Assembly: GCA_011634665.1 (NCBI GenBank)
Contig: WAEK01000004.1
Coordinates: 896,001 to 960,000 of the forward strand
DNA length: 64,000 nt
Reading direction: 5' to 3'
From: Mortierella sp. BCC40632
Taxonomy: Eukaryota > Mortierellomycota > Mortierellomycetes > Mortierellales > Mortierellaceae
Shown here: one piece after another, positions 1 to 11,483 of the stretch
Layout: each line of letters starts with the position of its first letter
Position numbering within the stretch: position 1 is the first letter of the stretch
Program-made: the position numbers and the translations under genes
The notes under the pieces: generated by a model
Seen by the model: only the letters and a program-made list of their open reading frames with translations
Told to the model about the DNA's origin: nothing
Databases searched by the model: none

Positions 1-183
1 GATGTTGATGGGACAACCACGACAACTGCCATCCTGGCCACAGCTATAACAGAGAGCGACAACAAGGATACTTCTACAGTTGAAGAGGCTGGTAGTCCTG
101 AATCTCAGGACAAGGGAAATGGCAGTGGTAAAGGCAAGAGCAAGGACAAGAGCAAGGATTCCTCCAAGCCTATACCAAAGTGA
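1..183 (+). CDS. C-terminal tail of an unidentified protein (5' end outside window)
   Basis: Frame 1 is open from base 1 to a TGA at 181-183, giving 60 residues. The tail is Thr/Ala-rich and then becomes a Lys/Ser/Asp/Gly-rich basic stretch (GKGKSKDKSKDSS near the end). It has no fold-like content and looks like a disordered, charged C-terminus. I cannot name the gene. An AATAAA-like signal (gacaataaac) at about 220-230 could be its polyadenylation site. Confidence is limited because only low-complexity sequence is visible. Confidence 0.5.
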   Translation, partial: DVDGTTTTTAILATAITESDNKDTSTVEEAGSPESQDKGNGSGKGKSKDKSKDSSKPIPK

Positions 184-654
184 GGTAGTAAAAGATAGTC
201 TGCGAAATGTATGACCAGAGGACAATAAACGATGTAGGGAAGATAAATCTTTTGTTGCTATATATCCGACTTGAACCCAAAAGAGTCACTAGTCATCTGT
301 AAGGTAGTTCAGTTCCATTTGATTCATCAGCAAAGACTAAAATACCTCCAAACTTAGGGACGTAGCTGGAAGGGCGCCTTTGGAACAACTCTCCATTGTC
401 AGCTCAAGTGACCCCTGCTAGCAGCACGACCCTGAGCAGCAGCTTGTCGACTGGAGAAAGGAGAAATACGAGCTCTCGTGTTGGAAAACAAAGATGTGGT
501 CTTGCAGCAACTACGATCGCGTTTATGTGACGTAGCTGAGACACCCATTTTCCTTGCATCGACCTTTTTTTTTTTTTTTTTGTTCAGTCATTCGTTCATT
601 CGTTGGACCCTCCTCTCCTCCCTACTTTACTCACTCAGAAAAAAAAAAGAAGGA
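184..654. promoter_or_regulatory. Intergenic/promoter region upstream of the PRL1-like gene
   Basis: 471 bases between the tail gene and the WD40 gene. It holds a poly-T run near 565-582 and a poly-A run near 639-648 just before the ATG. No ORF with a recognisable product is seen. It probably contains the 3' UTR of the first gene and the promoter and 5' UTR of the next. Confidence 0.4.
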
Positions 655-3028
655 ATGGCACCACCTAAGAGAGCCGGATCTCGAGCCAAGGCTGCGGCCG
701 AGAAGAACCAGGACAAGGACAGGGAGGACGTTCAGGATGTAGTGATGACAGGCAACATCCCCGAATCAGTCTCGTCCAATCAAGATGGCGACGCCACCGA
801 GAACAGTCGTTCCTCCACTTCTTCAGAACTCAGAGCAATGCTCCAACGGTCTGTGAAGAGAACTCGAGAGTTGTTTGCAGAGGATGAGGCGACCATCTTT
901 GGTGCTCCCGCTGAGGATTCTGTCAGGTAATGATGATGAACCTCCCTTTTTTCTTTTGCCATCTAAAGGAATGGTACAAGTTTCTGTGGACCTGTTTTAA
1001 CTAAAGTCTCCGTTCTTCTTGCCACAAACCATGTGTTCGTTTCGGGAATGCTCCTTTCTGATTCACACATCAATATCAACTCACAAACACCAAAAAATAC
1101 ACCATGAATGGGAACTCAACGACCAACCGATCTGGACAAAAAATCCTGGATATCCAGTCAACGAGTCAAGCTTCAATCCAAGATCTACGATGAATACAAG
1201 GACGTTGAGGTCCTACCACAGCCCCTCCTCAAACGCCAAAAGGAACAGCTTGAAAAGCGTAAATCCAAGGGCACACCCACATCCTCACCTTCACCATCAA
1301 TACGGGCAAACGCGGACGCAGGAGGCGCTTCAGAGAGCAATGTCGAAAAGCTGTTGGATGGTCTGCCAAAAAAGACTCTGGCTTCCAGCACGGCCTTGGT
1401 CATGCGCCAGAAACCAACCACGTCTACACCCTTGTTCGCGGATACACCAGGTGGTGTCAGCGGCTCAGGATCTTTGGTCCGTCGTCCTGTTGCCAAGGCG
1501 ATCCGCCCAGAATGGCATGCTCCATGGAAGCTGATGCGTGTCATTTCAGGTCATCAGGGCTGGGTCCGGAGTGTGGCTGTCGAGCCAGGCAATACCTGGT
1601 TCGCAACTGGAGCAGGAGATCGTATCATCAAGGTAAATATTCTGTGTGAGAGAAGGCGGGATCATATGGAAGACGGAATGAGACCCTCCATCCTATTACG
1701 CAATTGAGCGATCTAACCAACTCACTTGTTGCGCCTGATACTTTCAAACAAACTTCGTTGTGTTTAGATTTGGGATATGGCATCTGGAAGGCTCAAGCTG
1801 TCGTTGACTGGTCATATTGGACAGGTCCGAGGATTGGGAGTTTCGAACCGACACCCATATCTGTTCTCATGCGGTGATGACAAGATGGTCAAATGTTGGG
1901 ATCTGGAAACAAACAAAGTCATTCGTCATTACCATGGACATCTAAGCGGTGTCTACGCTCTCGCCTTGCACCCAACACTTGACGTCCTTGTCACTTCCGG
2001 ACGCGACGCTACTGCTCGTGTAAGCATTTTTGCGACTTGTTTATGCTCTAGAAAAAGCGATTGTTCAACCCCAAAGACAGTTAGAACAGCCATTGATAAG
2101 TATATCTCTGTTTATTTTCCCCATCTTCATTTGTCTAGGTCTGGGACATGCGTACAAAGCAGGCTGTTCATGTCCTGTCAGGTCATACAGGAACAGTGAG
2201 CAGCGTAAAGTGTCAGGAAGCAGACCCACAGGTGATCACATCATCCATGGACAGCACAGTCCGATTGTGGGACTTGGCAGCAGGAAAGACCATGACTACA
2301 TTGACGCACCACAAAAAATCTGTCCGATCAATGACATTGCACCCTACAGAGTTCACTTTTGCTACAGCCTCACCCGACAACATCAAGCAGTGGAAGTGTC
2401 CTGAGGGTCAATTCATGCAAAACTTTGAAGGTCCAGGAGGCGTGACAGGTGGTGGAGGAATCGTGAATGCAATGGCAGTCAACGCCGACAATGTCTTGTT
2501 CACAGGAGGTATGTCCAAAAAAAAAAAAAAAAAAAAAAAAAGCCAAATTCTCTTGCGTCTCAACGTTCTTTAAAAGCAGTGTTGGCTAGAATCGATAGGC
2601 TTATCAGTGTGCATTAGAGGAGCTTTTTTTTTTCGCTAACGCCTATTTTGAACTTGCTGTCCTTTAATTATCTCCTATAGCGGACAACGGCGCAATGGGA
2701 TTCTGGGACTGGAAGTCTGGACATCAATTCCAGAGATTGGACTCGCTTGTCCAGCCGGGCTCATTGGAGAGCGAAGCTGGTATCTTTTGCGCCGAGTTTG
2801 ACAAGACAGGTCTTCGCCTTATTACAGGAGAGGCTGACAAGACTATCAAGATCTGGAAGGAAGATGATACCGCGGTAAGCTTTTATTTATAAATATTTTA
2901 TAATGTTTTTGATGATTTGGATGGCTTTATCGTGTATTGACTCTATATGCTAATTTCTTTGTTTCTTCTAGACCCCCGAGACACATCCTCTTGACTGGAA
3001 GCCTTCTCTGGTGAGGAAGCGGTACTAA
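655..3028 (+). CDS. PRL1: Pleiotropic regulator 1 (PRL1/PLRG1, Prp46), spliceosomal WD40 protein
   Basis: PRL1/Prp46 is a WD40 subunit of the Prp19-associated (NTC) part of the spliceosome and acts in the nucleus. Proposed exons are 655-926, 1158-1632, 1768-2019, 2139-2508, 2681-2874 and 2972-3028, joined at GT-AG borders that all keep frame. The N-terminal motif [13 protein letters not shown] matches the PLRG1 family start. A Ser/Pro/Lys-rich linker follows, then [20 protein letters not shown] opens seven WD repeats (for example [18 protein letters not shown] and [12 protein letters not shown] across a splice). The C-terminus [11 protein letters not shown] is the family hallmark. Exon 2 cannot start at the ATG at 1108; using the AG at 1156-1157 restores the family junction (EDSV/SQRVKLQ). 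Intron 4 carries a 25-base poly-A run. Identification is firm; exact exon ends were read by eye. Confidence 0.95.
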
Positions 3029-3172
3029 GCTGGAATGAAGCGAGGGACTTGTTCGGGAATAGCATATGGCAGAGTTTAGGATGTGGAGTCAAGCAGGCGG
3101 CCGGCTGGATACCTTTTTGCACATCTCAAGGGCGCCTCTCTCCCCCCCTTTCCCCTCCTTCTTTCCCTTCAA

Positions 3173-3292
3173 CCACCAGAAAAAGACACCTGTCGAGAAA
3201 ATACAGGGGCAGAACAAATTCTCTGTGGAGAAGCATAGAGTAGAGAGAGAGAGAGAGATGTAATGGCAACTGCACATGTACAATATATCATC
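3173..3292. repeat. Dispersed repeat, copy 1
   Basis: The stretch starting CCACCAGAAAAAG, containing GAGAAAATACAG and a GA run, and ending with TGTAATGG...GCACATGTACA resembles 5866-6023 in the same order (CCACCGAAAAG, AGAGAATACAG, GA run, GGAATGG...GCGCATGTACA). Similarity was judged by eye. Copies lie downstream of two unrelated, convergently oriented genes, so this may be an old short transposon or a shared 3'-flank element. Confidence 0.45.
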
Positions 3293-3439
3293 GAGCGGCA
3301 ATGTTCCGCCTCATGGATCTTTCTTTCTTTCTTTCTTTGGCGCAGATGGGAGACAGAAGGAAAAGACCCGATATCGTGGATTAGAGATATTTGAAAGGAC
3401 CCAACCGCTCGGTGAAGGGAACCCTTCTATAGTCTGTTT

Positions 3440-3481
<42 letters not shown>

Positions 3482-3646
3482 ACGCGATATTTAGCTATAA
3501 ATCTTTTGCGTGTATCATGCCTAATTCCTCATTACAGCATGAACAGTCAAATTTGCGTTGTACCGAGTAGCTCTCACCGACGAGAAACGCTTGGCTTGAC
3601 TTCACTCGAATCAAGTCCGACTCAAACTGGCTCGCATTGCTTGGTT

Positions 3647-3788
3647 CAGTAATTCTCAACGAGTGGAACGAGTCGCGATTTGGATGTGATTTAGCTTCAA
3701 TAGCTCGTTTCGTTGTGACGATTTACATGGAAATAGTACTGGCTAACAAGATCAAATCTTGACTCACTCCGCTTGTTGAGAATCACTG
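3647..3788. mobile_element. hAT-like MITE (142 bp)
   Basis: The left end CAGTAATTCTCAACGAGTGG and the reverse complement of the right end CAGTGATTCTCAACAAGCGG form terminal inverted repeats. Imperfect pairing continues inward for about 45 bases. CAGTG-TTCTCAAC termini are typical of hAT-superfamily elements. I could not find a clean 8-bp target-site duplication. The element is non-coding and would depend on a hAT transposase elsewhere. Confidence 0.6.
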
Positions 3789-5865
3789 CCAACTTGGTTT
3801 GGATTATCTGAATGGCGAACACTTGACATGCCCAACAACCTACCCGGCTACTTCCTCTCCTTTTCCCCCTCACTCTATTTTTTTTTTTTTTTTCATCCTA
3901 GGAATAGATGTAGATAATCTCACGATCTCTTAGTGGAAGCCTGGCGACAATGCTCCAACTGACAAGCTCCTACCAAAACTGCAGAATAACAATCTATTCT
4001 CTTGAATCACTTCATTCCAGTGAGCTATTGAATGAGGCAGAGTGTCACACGCTGTTCTTCTACAGCGATCTCAACCTCTTTAGCTTCCTCATCTCACTTA
4101 AACGTGCGCGCACTCTCTCGACTGCTATATCTCCATTCAAGTTTTTTGCTCTTCCATCCTATTGTCAACTTTGAAACTAGCGATCTGTGCCGAGTAGTGA
4201 ATACACTTTATATATCTCGTTAATGATTACATACCCAAACATCGGCTTTGAAAGCTTTTGATCACCCAGTCTTTATTTCAGTACAAAAGACTCTATTCCG
4301 AGCATTTTTTACATGCATAAACAATGGTGGTGGTTAGTAGCCATCAGTGATTCGGAAAATGTGATAGTATCATGCACCCCCTCCCCCTCCCTTCCCCTCC
4401 ACGCGATGGCTGTGCTCTTTTGTTACTACTCTTTGTCTACACCACACTCATTGTCAAACCCATGCTTCTAATCCGCATAAATCAAGAGTCACTTCTCTAT
4501 ACTTTTTGCGTTCCTTGGTAATGCAACCCACTTCAACCAAAAACTGGTTGACGAATTGACTAGTGCTTCAAGGCGCCAACACCGGTCTTTGTAAATTATG
4601 CGGGATATATTTTTAAAAGGAAGTGGGTAAATCGAATTAAACAGAAAGAAGAGCGTGTGATGATGAAGCCTAGGCCCATGAGGGCCCCAATTTTGGAGGA
4701 AGGGGGGGGAATATCGAAGAATGAACCTATATTTCATAGCCAGCAGAACCGTCTCTTGCGAGTAGCTAGTTTTCGTGTAGTGCAGTGGATACCAGTGGAA
4801 AAAAAAAAAAAAAAAGAGCTTCAGTGCGTGTACATTTACAACTGACACCTATCTTGAAAAAAAAAAATATAATGAAACACTAAACCAAAAAGAATTAGAA
4901 CGAAACAAGTGGATGGGGGGGGGGGAGGTTGAAGGTAGATGGCGTGGAAGAACTGAGTAATTTTTTTTTCCGTTTCAACAGCCGTCTTTTTTTTTTTTTT
5001 GTGCCTTCAAACAGCTTGATGACTCTCGATTACAAGGTCGGTACTGCACACTCCACGGTATCGATTGATAGATCTGTGCCATGATCAAGCAAATTGTCTC
5101 TACAAAAAAAAAAAAAAAAAAAAAAAAAGGATGGACAGGAACAACTTTCAGGACTTGGGTATTCGTGAAACAAAATGGGAAAGATGTACCCTCAAGACTT
5201 TGGCAAGTGATATCAGCTAAGCGAGATATAAAGGTCCAAGTTTCAGTAGAAAAATCAAAATCGGGAAAACCATTTGAAAAAAAAAAAAAAAAAGGAAGGG
5301 GGGGGAGGAGAGAGAACACAAAGATGTCAAAGATATCATAGTACCTTCCTTTTTAAAAGAAATGGAAGCCTCTATCCAGGCTTGCTTTCCTTGACCCAAC
5401 TCATCGTCTAAGCGTGGTTCCTCTCAGGTAGGGAGTCTTTCCTCTTTCTATTTCTCCTCCTCCCTCTTCTCCTTTCCCTCAATGTTTGACTGATTCCGTT
5501 CATTGCGAAATATCTACCCACTTTCTGAGCGACGAGTGAGTCGAAGAAAAAAAGAAAAAAAAAAGGAAAGTCAATACCAAAGTTTGCAGAGGACCTGAAA
5601 AAAAAAACAGGCACCATTTTCCTCCGATTTTCTCTCTCTCTCTTATCTCGTTCTTTCTCTCTCTCCCCTCCTTTCTCCTCTCCTCTCCTTTCTCCCCCTT
5701 TCCCCTTTATTCTCCTTCTCATTAACAGGCAAAAAGGAGCAATGCCAGCAGAACAGACTCGACGAAAGGGTGAGTTGACCTTTTTTTTTTTTTCCTGCAT
5801 TCTCTCCTCTCGCTTCACAACGGTACCTCCCTCTTCTTCCACCTTGCTTCCACCTTTGCCCTTGG

Positions 5866-5945
5866 ACCACCGAAAAGTACTTGTCAAGAGAATACAGTAG
5901 AGCGGAGCAAATCCCTTTTGTAACATGCATTGAGCATGAGTATGT

Positions 5946-5979
<34 letters not shown>

Positions 5980-6023
5980 CGAGATGGAATGGACAATGCG
6001 CATGTACACAAATGTACCGTCGT
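5866..6023. repeat. Dispersed repeat, copy 2
   Basis: Partner of 3173-3292, in the same orientation. The internal GA microsatellite is longer here (5951-5977). Confidence 0.45.
5951..5977. repeat. (GA)n microsatellite
   Basis: Perfect GA dinucleotide run inside dispersed repeat copy 2. Confidence 0.9.
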
Positions 6024-6881
6024 TGTAGTAGAGTTCAAAATTTTTTTTTTTTTTTTTTCCAAGTATCCTCTAGGCAAAAAGAATAAAAAAAAAGAAACAA
6101 GGTGGGGAGGGTGTAAGTGAAGTTCCATTTTGTTTGTACCAAAATATTCAAACGGACCAATGGAGAGGAGAGGAGAAGAGAGGAGGATAGTGTGAAAGAG
6201 GAAGAGGAGAATACTCGAGTCTACCAAACCACTGCCACGACCACCACGACCACCACGACCACCACCATTATTACTATTACTACTACTACCACCGTTCTTC
6301 CAAGAATTGTACGCACAATCATGAAAAACTTTTTTGTTTGTTTGATTGTTTTCATTTCTTCGAGATTTGGGATAGAAAAGTGTTGATATATATATTATTA
6401 CATCCTTTTTTTCTCTAGGCAGATCGAAGACTAGCAAGCAAAAGGAAAGAAAGGAAAAAAGAGGGACTGCAGAGCACAGACTACAAAGCAATGGCTAAAA
6501 AAAAGAAAAAAAAAAAAAAAAAGATAAGGACTAGGGAGTACAGAGTAGAACAAAAAGAAAAAGGAAGGAGCTCAGGAGAACTACAACTGTGAGATGATAA
6601 GACTGATATGAGATGAATGGGAAAAAAAAAAAAAAAAAAAGAAAGAGGAGGAATAGTGTGTGGGGGGAGGAGGAGGAAGAGAAGGAGGAGAAGGAAGAGG
6701 AGGGGGTTGCTTCAGGGTAATGGGCGATGCGTATGTACAGGTTGGAAGGTATGGAAAAGATCCTTCCCGCACCCTCCAGGAGGATATGATGAGGCTATTT
6801 TTTTTTTTTTTTGTTGAACCCGGGATGGGATCTACGCGAAACGATTCCTCGGGTCAATTTCGTCTCCCCTCATCATGCGAT

Positions 6882-8837
6882 TCAACCACGGATGCATGGT
6901 GCGGGAGGCGAGTTAGGGTAGCTCGAGTACGGACTCGAATACGGGCTCGAATGTGGGCTCGACTCATAAAAGCAATACCGATCAACAAGGTCATAGTAGC
7001 TCGAGCTGCCAAGGCCTCCGTTGCCGTTGCCTCCCTTGATGGGAGATCCCGATGGGATCAGGATTGGGGACGACGTCGCATTCATGGGAGATCCGCTCCT
7101 CATCAGCGGGCTGCTGCTAGGCGACGAGGTCATCGATGGGAACGAGACGGGACGTGGTCTTCCAGGAGGACACATAGGCTCCGTTTCCTGGCCATGTCCG
7201 TTCCAAGACTGACGACTTGCTCGTTTGGAGAATGAATGCTCCATCAAAAGCTGGTCAAATTCAACGTGAAAATGCTCTGGTGGCGAGGCAACTGCTGCGG
7301 CCATGGCCATGTATGAGCTCACAAATTTGGGCGAGGACGCATAGAGCGACCGATGAAAGCCAGGGGGTGATTGAACAGGGACAACATAGTCATTGGGTCG
7401 GTATGTGGCCTGGGCAGTCGTGGGAGATGTCGTCATGGACGAGAGGTCCCGGGAATAAGAGCCACCATTGGTGGCAGTCTGGTGGTATGAGGCCGAAAGT
7501 GAGTTTGAGAGATCATATCGGTTGCCAAGCTCCTTCTTCTTCTTGAGGACAATGGGCTTTGTGTACTCAGGCATGCTTGAGGCGAGAAGGATGTTGTTCA
7601 TCTGCTTGGACAGCTCAGACGACTTGATCCCTCCAGCCATAGAATTGGACGAAGGCGAGGTAGCAGCTGGAGTGATCACGATGCGCTTGGACTCGACTTG
7701 ATAGTTCATGCCGTTATTGCTATCCCAGAACTCGCGTCCATTGACCTGGTATCGGACAGCAAAATAGAATGTTTTCTCAACGATGGTCTTATCCATGTTG
7801 AGTGGGATCTTGAAGCCGAAGCGATCGACGACTGAGCCAGCAATGGACTCGACAAACTCGGCAGCGACGTCAGTCTGAGTCCGCCAAAAATCGACTGTGT
7901 AGCGGACAGAGACTTGCTTATGGAAGGCAATGTTGTGGATGAAGATCGTGCCCCGCAGCTCCGACTTGTCCTCCGAAAGAACGACATTCTCGACCTGCAA
8001 TGGCAAGGCACCGGCATCGACATCGCCAGGTTGGAAGCTGCTGGCCGAAGAGACAGCAGTCCAGTTAGGCAGAGCCAGAGTGATGTCACAGGTTGACCCG
8101 GTTTCATCATTTCGGTCGATAATCGTCTCCCGGCTGGAGACACACGACGGGGTCTCGCCCTGAAGAAAGAGCCGAACATGTTCTAGTTCGGTGTTGAAGT
8201 GCACATACTTGGGGCTGGTCAGGGGCGAGTGAACGCTGGTTCGAGCTGGCCGCACACCAGTGGTGGTTGCGATGGTGGTCGATATCTGAGGCGTCTTCAT
8301 GGCTGACTTGATGGGCAAGCCATTCTTGTGCAAAGGAGTGGTCTGCTTCAGAGACAATGGTGCACTGGCAACAGGCTGGATCACAGTGATCCGGCCGGGC
8401 ATATTGGTGGAGATGGCGGTGCTGATAGACGAAGGTGGTGTAGACTTGGAAGAGGGGGAATAAAAAGACTGAGCAAAGGATCGGATTGAATCGCTGTCGC
8501 TCAAACTATTCATACCCGAGCTGCGTCGGTTTGTATTTGGGCTTTGGGTATTGAGTGGGGCGGTATGTGGCTCGGAAAGGGTTGCAGCGGGAAAGGTAGG
8601 AGCGGCGATCGGGGACTCTAGTGCAGGAGAAGTAGAAGAAGTAGGGGACAAAGGATAGGGTCGCTGTGGTTGCTGTGAGTTGGCTGGCTCTGACGAAGAG
8701 GAGACAGGGCGACGTAGGGAAAGGGTGACCCTTTTGTAGGTGTTCGTGGAGGCGAGAGGAAGAGGTAAGGTTCTATGGACGACACGGTCGGTGCTGTGGG
8801 ATGATTTGGACAAGTCCGCAGCTGGCGAATATGACAT
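6882..8837 (-). CDS. Glycogen-targeting regulatory subunit of protein phosphatase 1 (CBM21)
   Basis: 651 residues, apparently intronless; start ATG at 8837-8835 (MSYSPAADLSKSS). The open frame extends upstream into a poly-T-encoded Phe run, which I exclude. The first 200 residues are Ser/Thr/Pro-rich. A PP1-docking RVxF-type motif KYVHF sits at about 210-214. A CBM21 domain spans about 280-380, with core strands GTIFIHNIAFHKQVSVRYT, then DRFGFKIPL and YFAVRYQVNGREFWDSNNG. The tail is Ser/Pro-rich with SSPYSSPYSS repeats. The family (yeast Gac1, animal PPP1R3) brings PP1 to glycogen to control glycogen synthase and phosphorylase. Docking motif followed by CBM21 is the family order. Confidence in the role is high; the precise subtype is not assigned. 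Confidence 0.9.
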   Translation of the reverse strand: MSYSPAADLSKSSHSTDRVVHRTLPLPLASTNTYKRVTLSLRRPVSSSSEPANSQQPQRPYPLSPTSSTSPALESPIAAPTFPAATLSEPHTAPLNTQSPNTNRRSSGMNSLSDSDSIRSFAQSFYSPSSKSTPPSSISTAISTNMPGRITVIQPVASAPLSLKQTTPLHKNGLPIKSAMKTPQISTTIATTTGVRPARTSVHSPLTSPKYVHFNTELEHVRLFLQGETPSCVSSRETIIDRNDETGSTCDITLALPNWTAVSSASSFQPGDVDAGALPLQVENVVLSEDKSELRGTIFIHNIAFHKQVSVRYTVDFWRTQTDVAAEFVESIAGSVVDRFGFKIPLNMDKTIVEKTFYFAVRYQVNGREFWDSNNGMNYQVESKRIVITPAATSPSSNSMAGGIKSSELSKQMNNILLASSMPEYTKPIVLKKKKELGNRYDLSNSLSASYHQTATNGGSYSRDLSSMTTSPTTAQATYRPNDYVVPVQSPPGFHRSLYASSPKFVSSYMAMAAAVASPPEHFHVEFDQLLMEHSFSKRASRQSWNGHGQETEPMCPPGRPRPVSFPSMTSSPSSSPLMRSGSPMNATSSPILIPSGSPIKGGNGNGGLGSSSYYDLVDRYCFYESSPHSSPYSSPYSSYPNSPPAPCIRG

Positions 8838-10900
8838 CTGGCGACTAGGTCGAGTCTGGCCGAGTCGAGGCTGAGCTGGGTGAAGTGGGGAGAGTTCTGG
8901 ATTGAGGAAGAACAAAAGACTGTGGGATCGTTCAAAAAAAAAAAAAAAAAAAAAGAAAAAAAAAAGCGAGTCCAACGGAAAGCAACGTTAGAGAAGTGGG
9001 GTGCAAGGTCGGTGGCGACGGTATCAGCGGCGTCGGGAAGGGGGAGGAGAGAAAGAAGGAAGGAGTGTGCCCAAGAGTGCAGGCACTGAACGGAAAGTAA
9101 AAGAAAAGAAAGAAAGAAAGAAAGAAGAAAGAAAGAAAAAGGCGTGAGAATAGAGAATAGGAGGAAGGTCGAGAGGATGAGGAGGTAATGGGTCCAAGTG
9201 GCTCTCTTTTGGGCGTTGGTCAAGAGGGACAGAATAGGGGATGCAACAGGAGGAAGAAGAGGAGGGGGGGATCAAGGGCAGGTGTCTGTGGGAGGGGTAG
9301 GAGGAGAGACGAGGCCATTCGAGCGAGAAGAAAGAGACAAGAGAGGAGAGTGAGAGAGAGAGAGAAAGAGAGAGAGGAGACGAATAAGAAAAGAAATAGT
9401 AACAGAAATAAAGGAACCACAACAGCCAAAAAAGAAACAATACACAATCTGAAGATTGCGACCAAGAACAGACAGCCAGCGCGCAGCGAAAAAAAAAAAA
9501 AAAAAAAAAGCGAGATAAGAAAGTGGAACGAGGAGAAGAAAGAGAGCGGCAAACCATGCAGACAGGCATCACACCGCATGCGGTGGCCTTGTTCTCTTGG
9601 CCAGCACACTGGCCTTACATAACCAGGACCATCCAAAAGAACCGAAAACGAGGGTTGGTCGGGGGTTGGATGGCTGCTTTGCAACACGGAAATTGGTCCT
9701 TGGCTGGATGGGCTCTCTTTCAGTTTCTCTCTCAGTTTCTCTCTCAGTTTCTCTTTATCTCACTCTTGTTTTTTTTTTTTTTTTTCTGTCTTCATCTCGT
9801 TTCTTTCGACCTGAACGGTGAATAGAGATGTACGAATAACAAAGATAGAAAGGTAGAAATGCTCTACAAAGATGTGGAGCCATTGACGCCACCGCCTTTT
9901 GGTCCCCACCCTCTGCTGGGGTAAAAGGACATCCAGACACTTACACAAAAAAACCCAAAAGGGTGGGGGGAAGGGGAGTGTGTACAGATAATTCCCGCCC
10001 AGGAACGCAATCACATTGCCCTTGCCATTCAACCCTTTTGAATATCCAATACACTCAGTGCTCTCCAACCTCGTGTTTCCGCCTCCGCACACCCGATCGC
10101 CCCGCCACCCTTGTATTGGCTATTACTCGACTTCTTACCTGAACAAAGAGATTCAAAACGTGTGTCTCGACCAAGGGTCCCGTTGCGATCGATAGGTTTG
10201 GCTATTATTTCGCTTTTTGCCCGTGCTAGGATATTCTAATGTGGAGAAGTATGACAAAAGGAAAGCTTCTTTTGGTCAGACAAAAAGGAGGGCACACAAG
10301 GCTATCTCGCCCTAGACATGGAATGGGCTGCGGCGGACATGTTGGCCAAAGGAAAGGAAAGAAATGGAAAAAAGAGAAAAAAAGATAACAAAAAAGCGCT
10401 CTCTCCCTCTCTCTCTTTCTGCCTGCACTCCTGGCGACAATGCTCTCGAGACATTGGCAAGAGACCGCATGGAACGACGACTGCACTCGAGTCTTGTGTT
10501 TGGATGTACAGGCGTAAAAGAATGAAGCACAGGCTCTAGGGCCCGCAAGGGTAACAAACAGAAGCATAACAGTGGACCCCATGACTGACAGGAGGTCCGT
10601 TCATTCGTCGCCGGGAATCAACGAAGACGGGGCATATTCAACACACGGTGGGAAAGCTAGTGCGCGCGTCCTGCCCGAGCCAGCAACCTGTACCCATGCG
10701 TGGCTGAGGAAGAAGGGGAAGGGTCTGTGGAGAGAGAAGGGGGCTGGTTGGGGAGGAGAAACAGGTGGGGGAGGAGAAAGACTATGCAACCCAGTGACAT
10801 GGACCGAGAGTCTATGTCGTCATGTTACCGGGATGGCGGCATTACGGTTTAAGCAGAAATACTGGATGTAGGAGAGGGACTGAGAGAGAGAGTTGGGGAT

Positions 10901-10902
<2 letters not shown>

Positions 10903-10935
<33 letters not shown>
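10903..10935. repeat. (GA)n microsatellite
   Basis: Nearly perfect GA dinucleotide run. Confidence 0.9.
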
Positions 10936-10939
<4 letters not shown>

Positions 10940-11446
10940 TTGGGAGAGTAGGCCGTTAAGTTGAGAGCGGCGATGGAGGTTTGCTGGTAGGGAAGGAGGT
11001 GGGGGAGTGCGTGTGTGTGTTAAGTGAGAGAGAGAGAGAAGAGAGGAGAGGAAAAGAAAAGAAGAGGGACAAAAAAATGTGGAGAGAGAACGCGAGCGGG
11101 AAGCGGTGCTTTTTTTAAAGGCCTTCCTTCTATCTTGTGAACCCACGGCACAGTGACAGTGCCATCGGGGAATATGGCGAGCAACGATGGAAGGATACAT
11201 TGGAGGTTGCCAGGCAGCCTATCTGGCAGCCCCGATACGATAGGATAGAGAAACGAAGGACGCCTTGACCAGTTCACCATCTGCTCAACAATTTTCCTGT
11301 AGCCTGTCTGCTCAGCTCAAAGTGCTTCATTTCCCCCTCATTGGTGTTCTCGGTCAAAAAGAGAGTTGGAAACCATAATAGGCGGGGGCAAAGAGATAAG
11401 CGCTTTCAAACAGCGACCAGCCCAGCTGTGAACCGCAGGCAGTAAG

Positions 11447-11483
<37 letters not shown>

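Larger units (their letters stand above)
3029..6881. other. 3.9-kb intergenic region with homopolymers, a MITE and dispersed repeats
   Basis: No ORF here resembles a protein. Notable contents are a 34-base poly-A (3446-3479), a hAT-like MITE (3647-3788), a dispersed repeat pair (3173-3292 and 5866-6023), a GA microsatellite (5951-5977), an ACC/ACT trinucleotide tract (about 6236-6292) and many A/T runs of 10-25 bases. The right part is probably the 3' flank of the PP1-subunit gene on the minus strand. Confidence 0.5.

Noticed and set aside
1108..1157. ATG at 1108 as a separate start for the WD40 gene
   Set aside because: An AG acceptor at 1156-1157 joins exon 1 in frame and restores the PLRG1-type junction, so the ATG lies in the intron.
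5643..6491. 282-codon minus ORF
   Set aside because: Made largely of Ser/Leu/Phe and Arg/Glu codons from CT/GA microsatellites and poly-T runs. No ordered domain.
8838..8975. Extended N-terminus of the PP1 subunit with a poly-Phe run
   Set aside because: It is encoded by a poly-A/T tract upstream of a good ATG and is not family-like.
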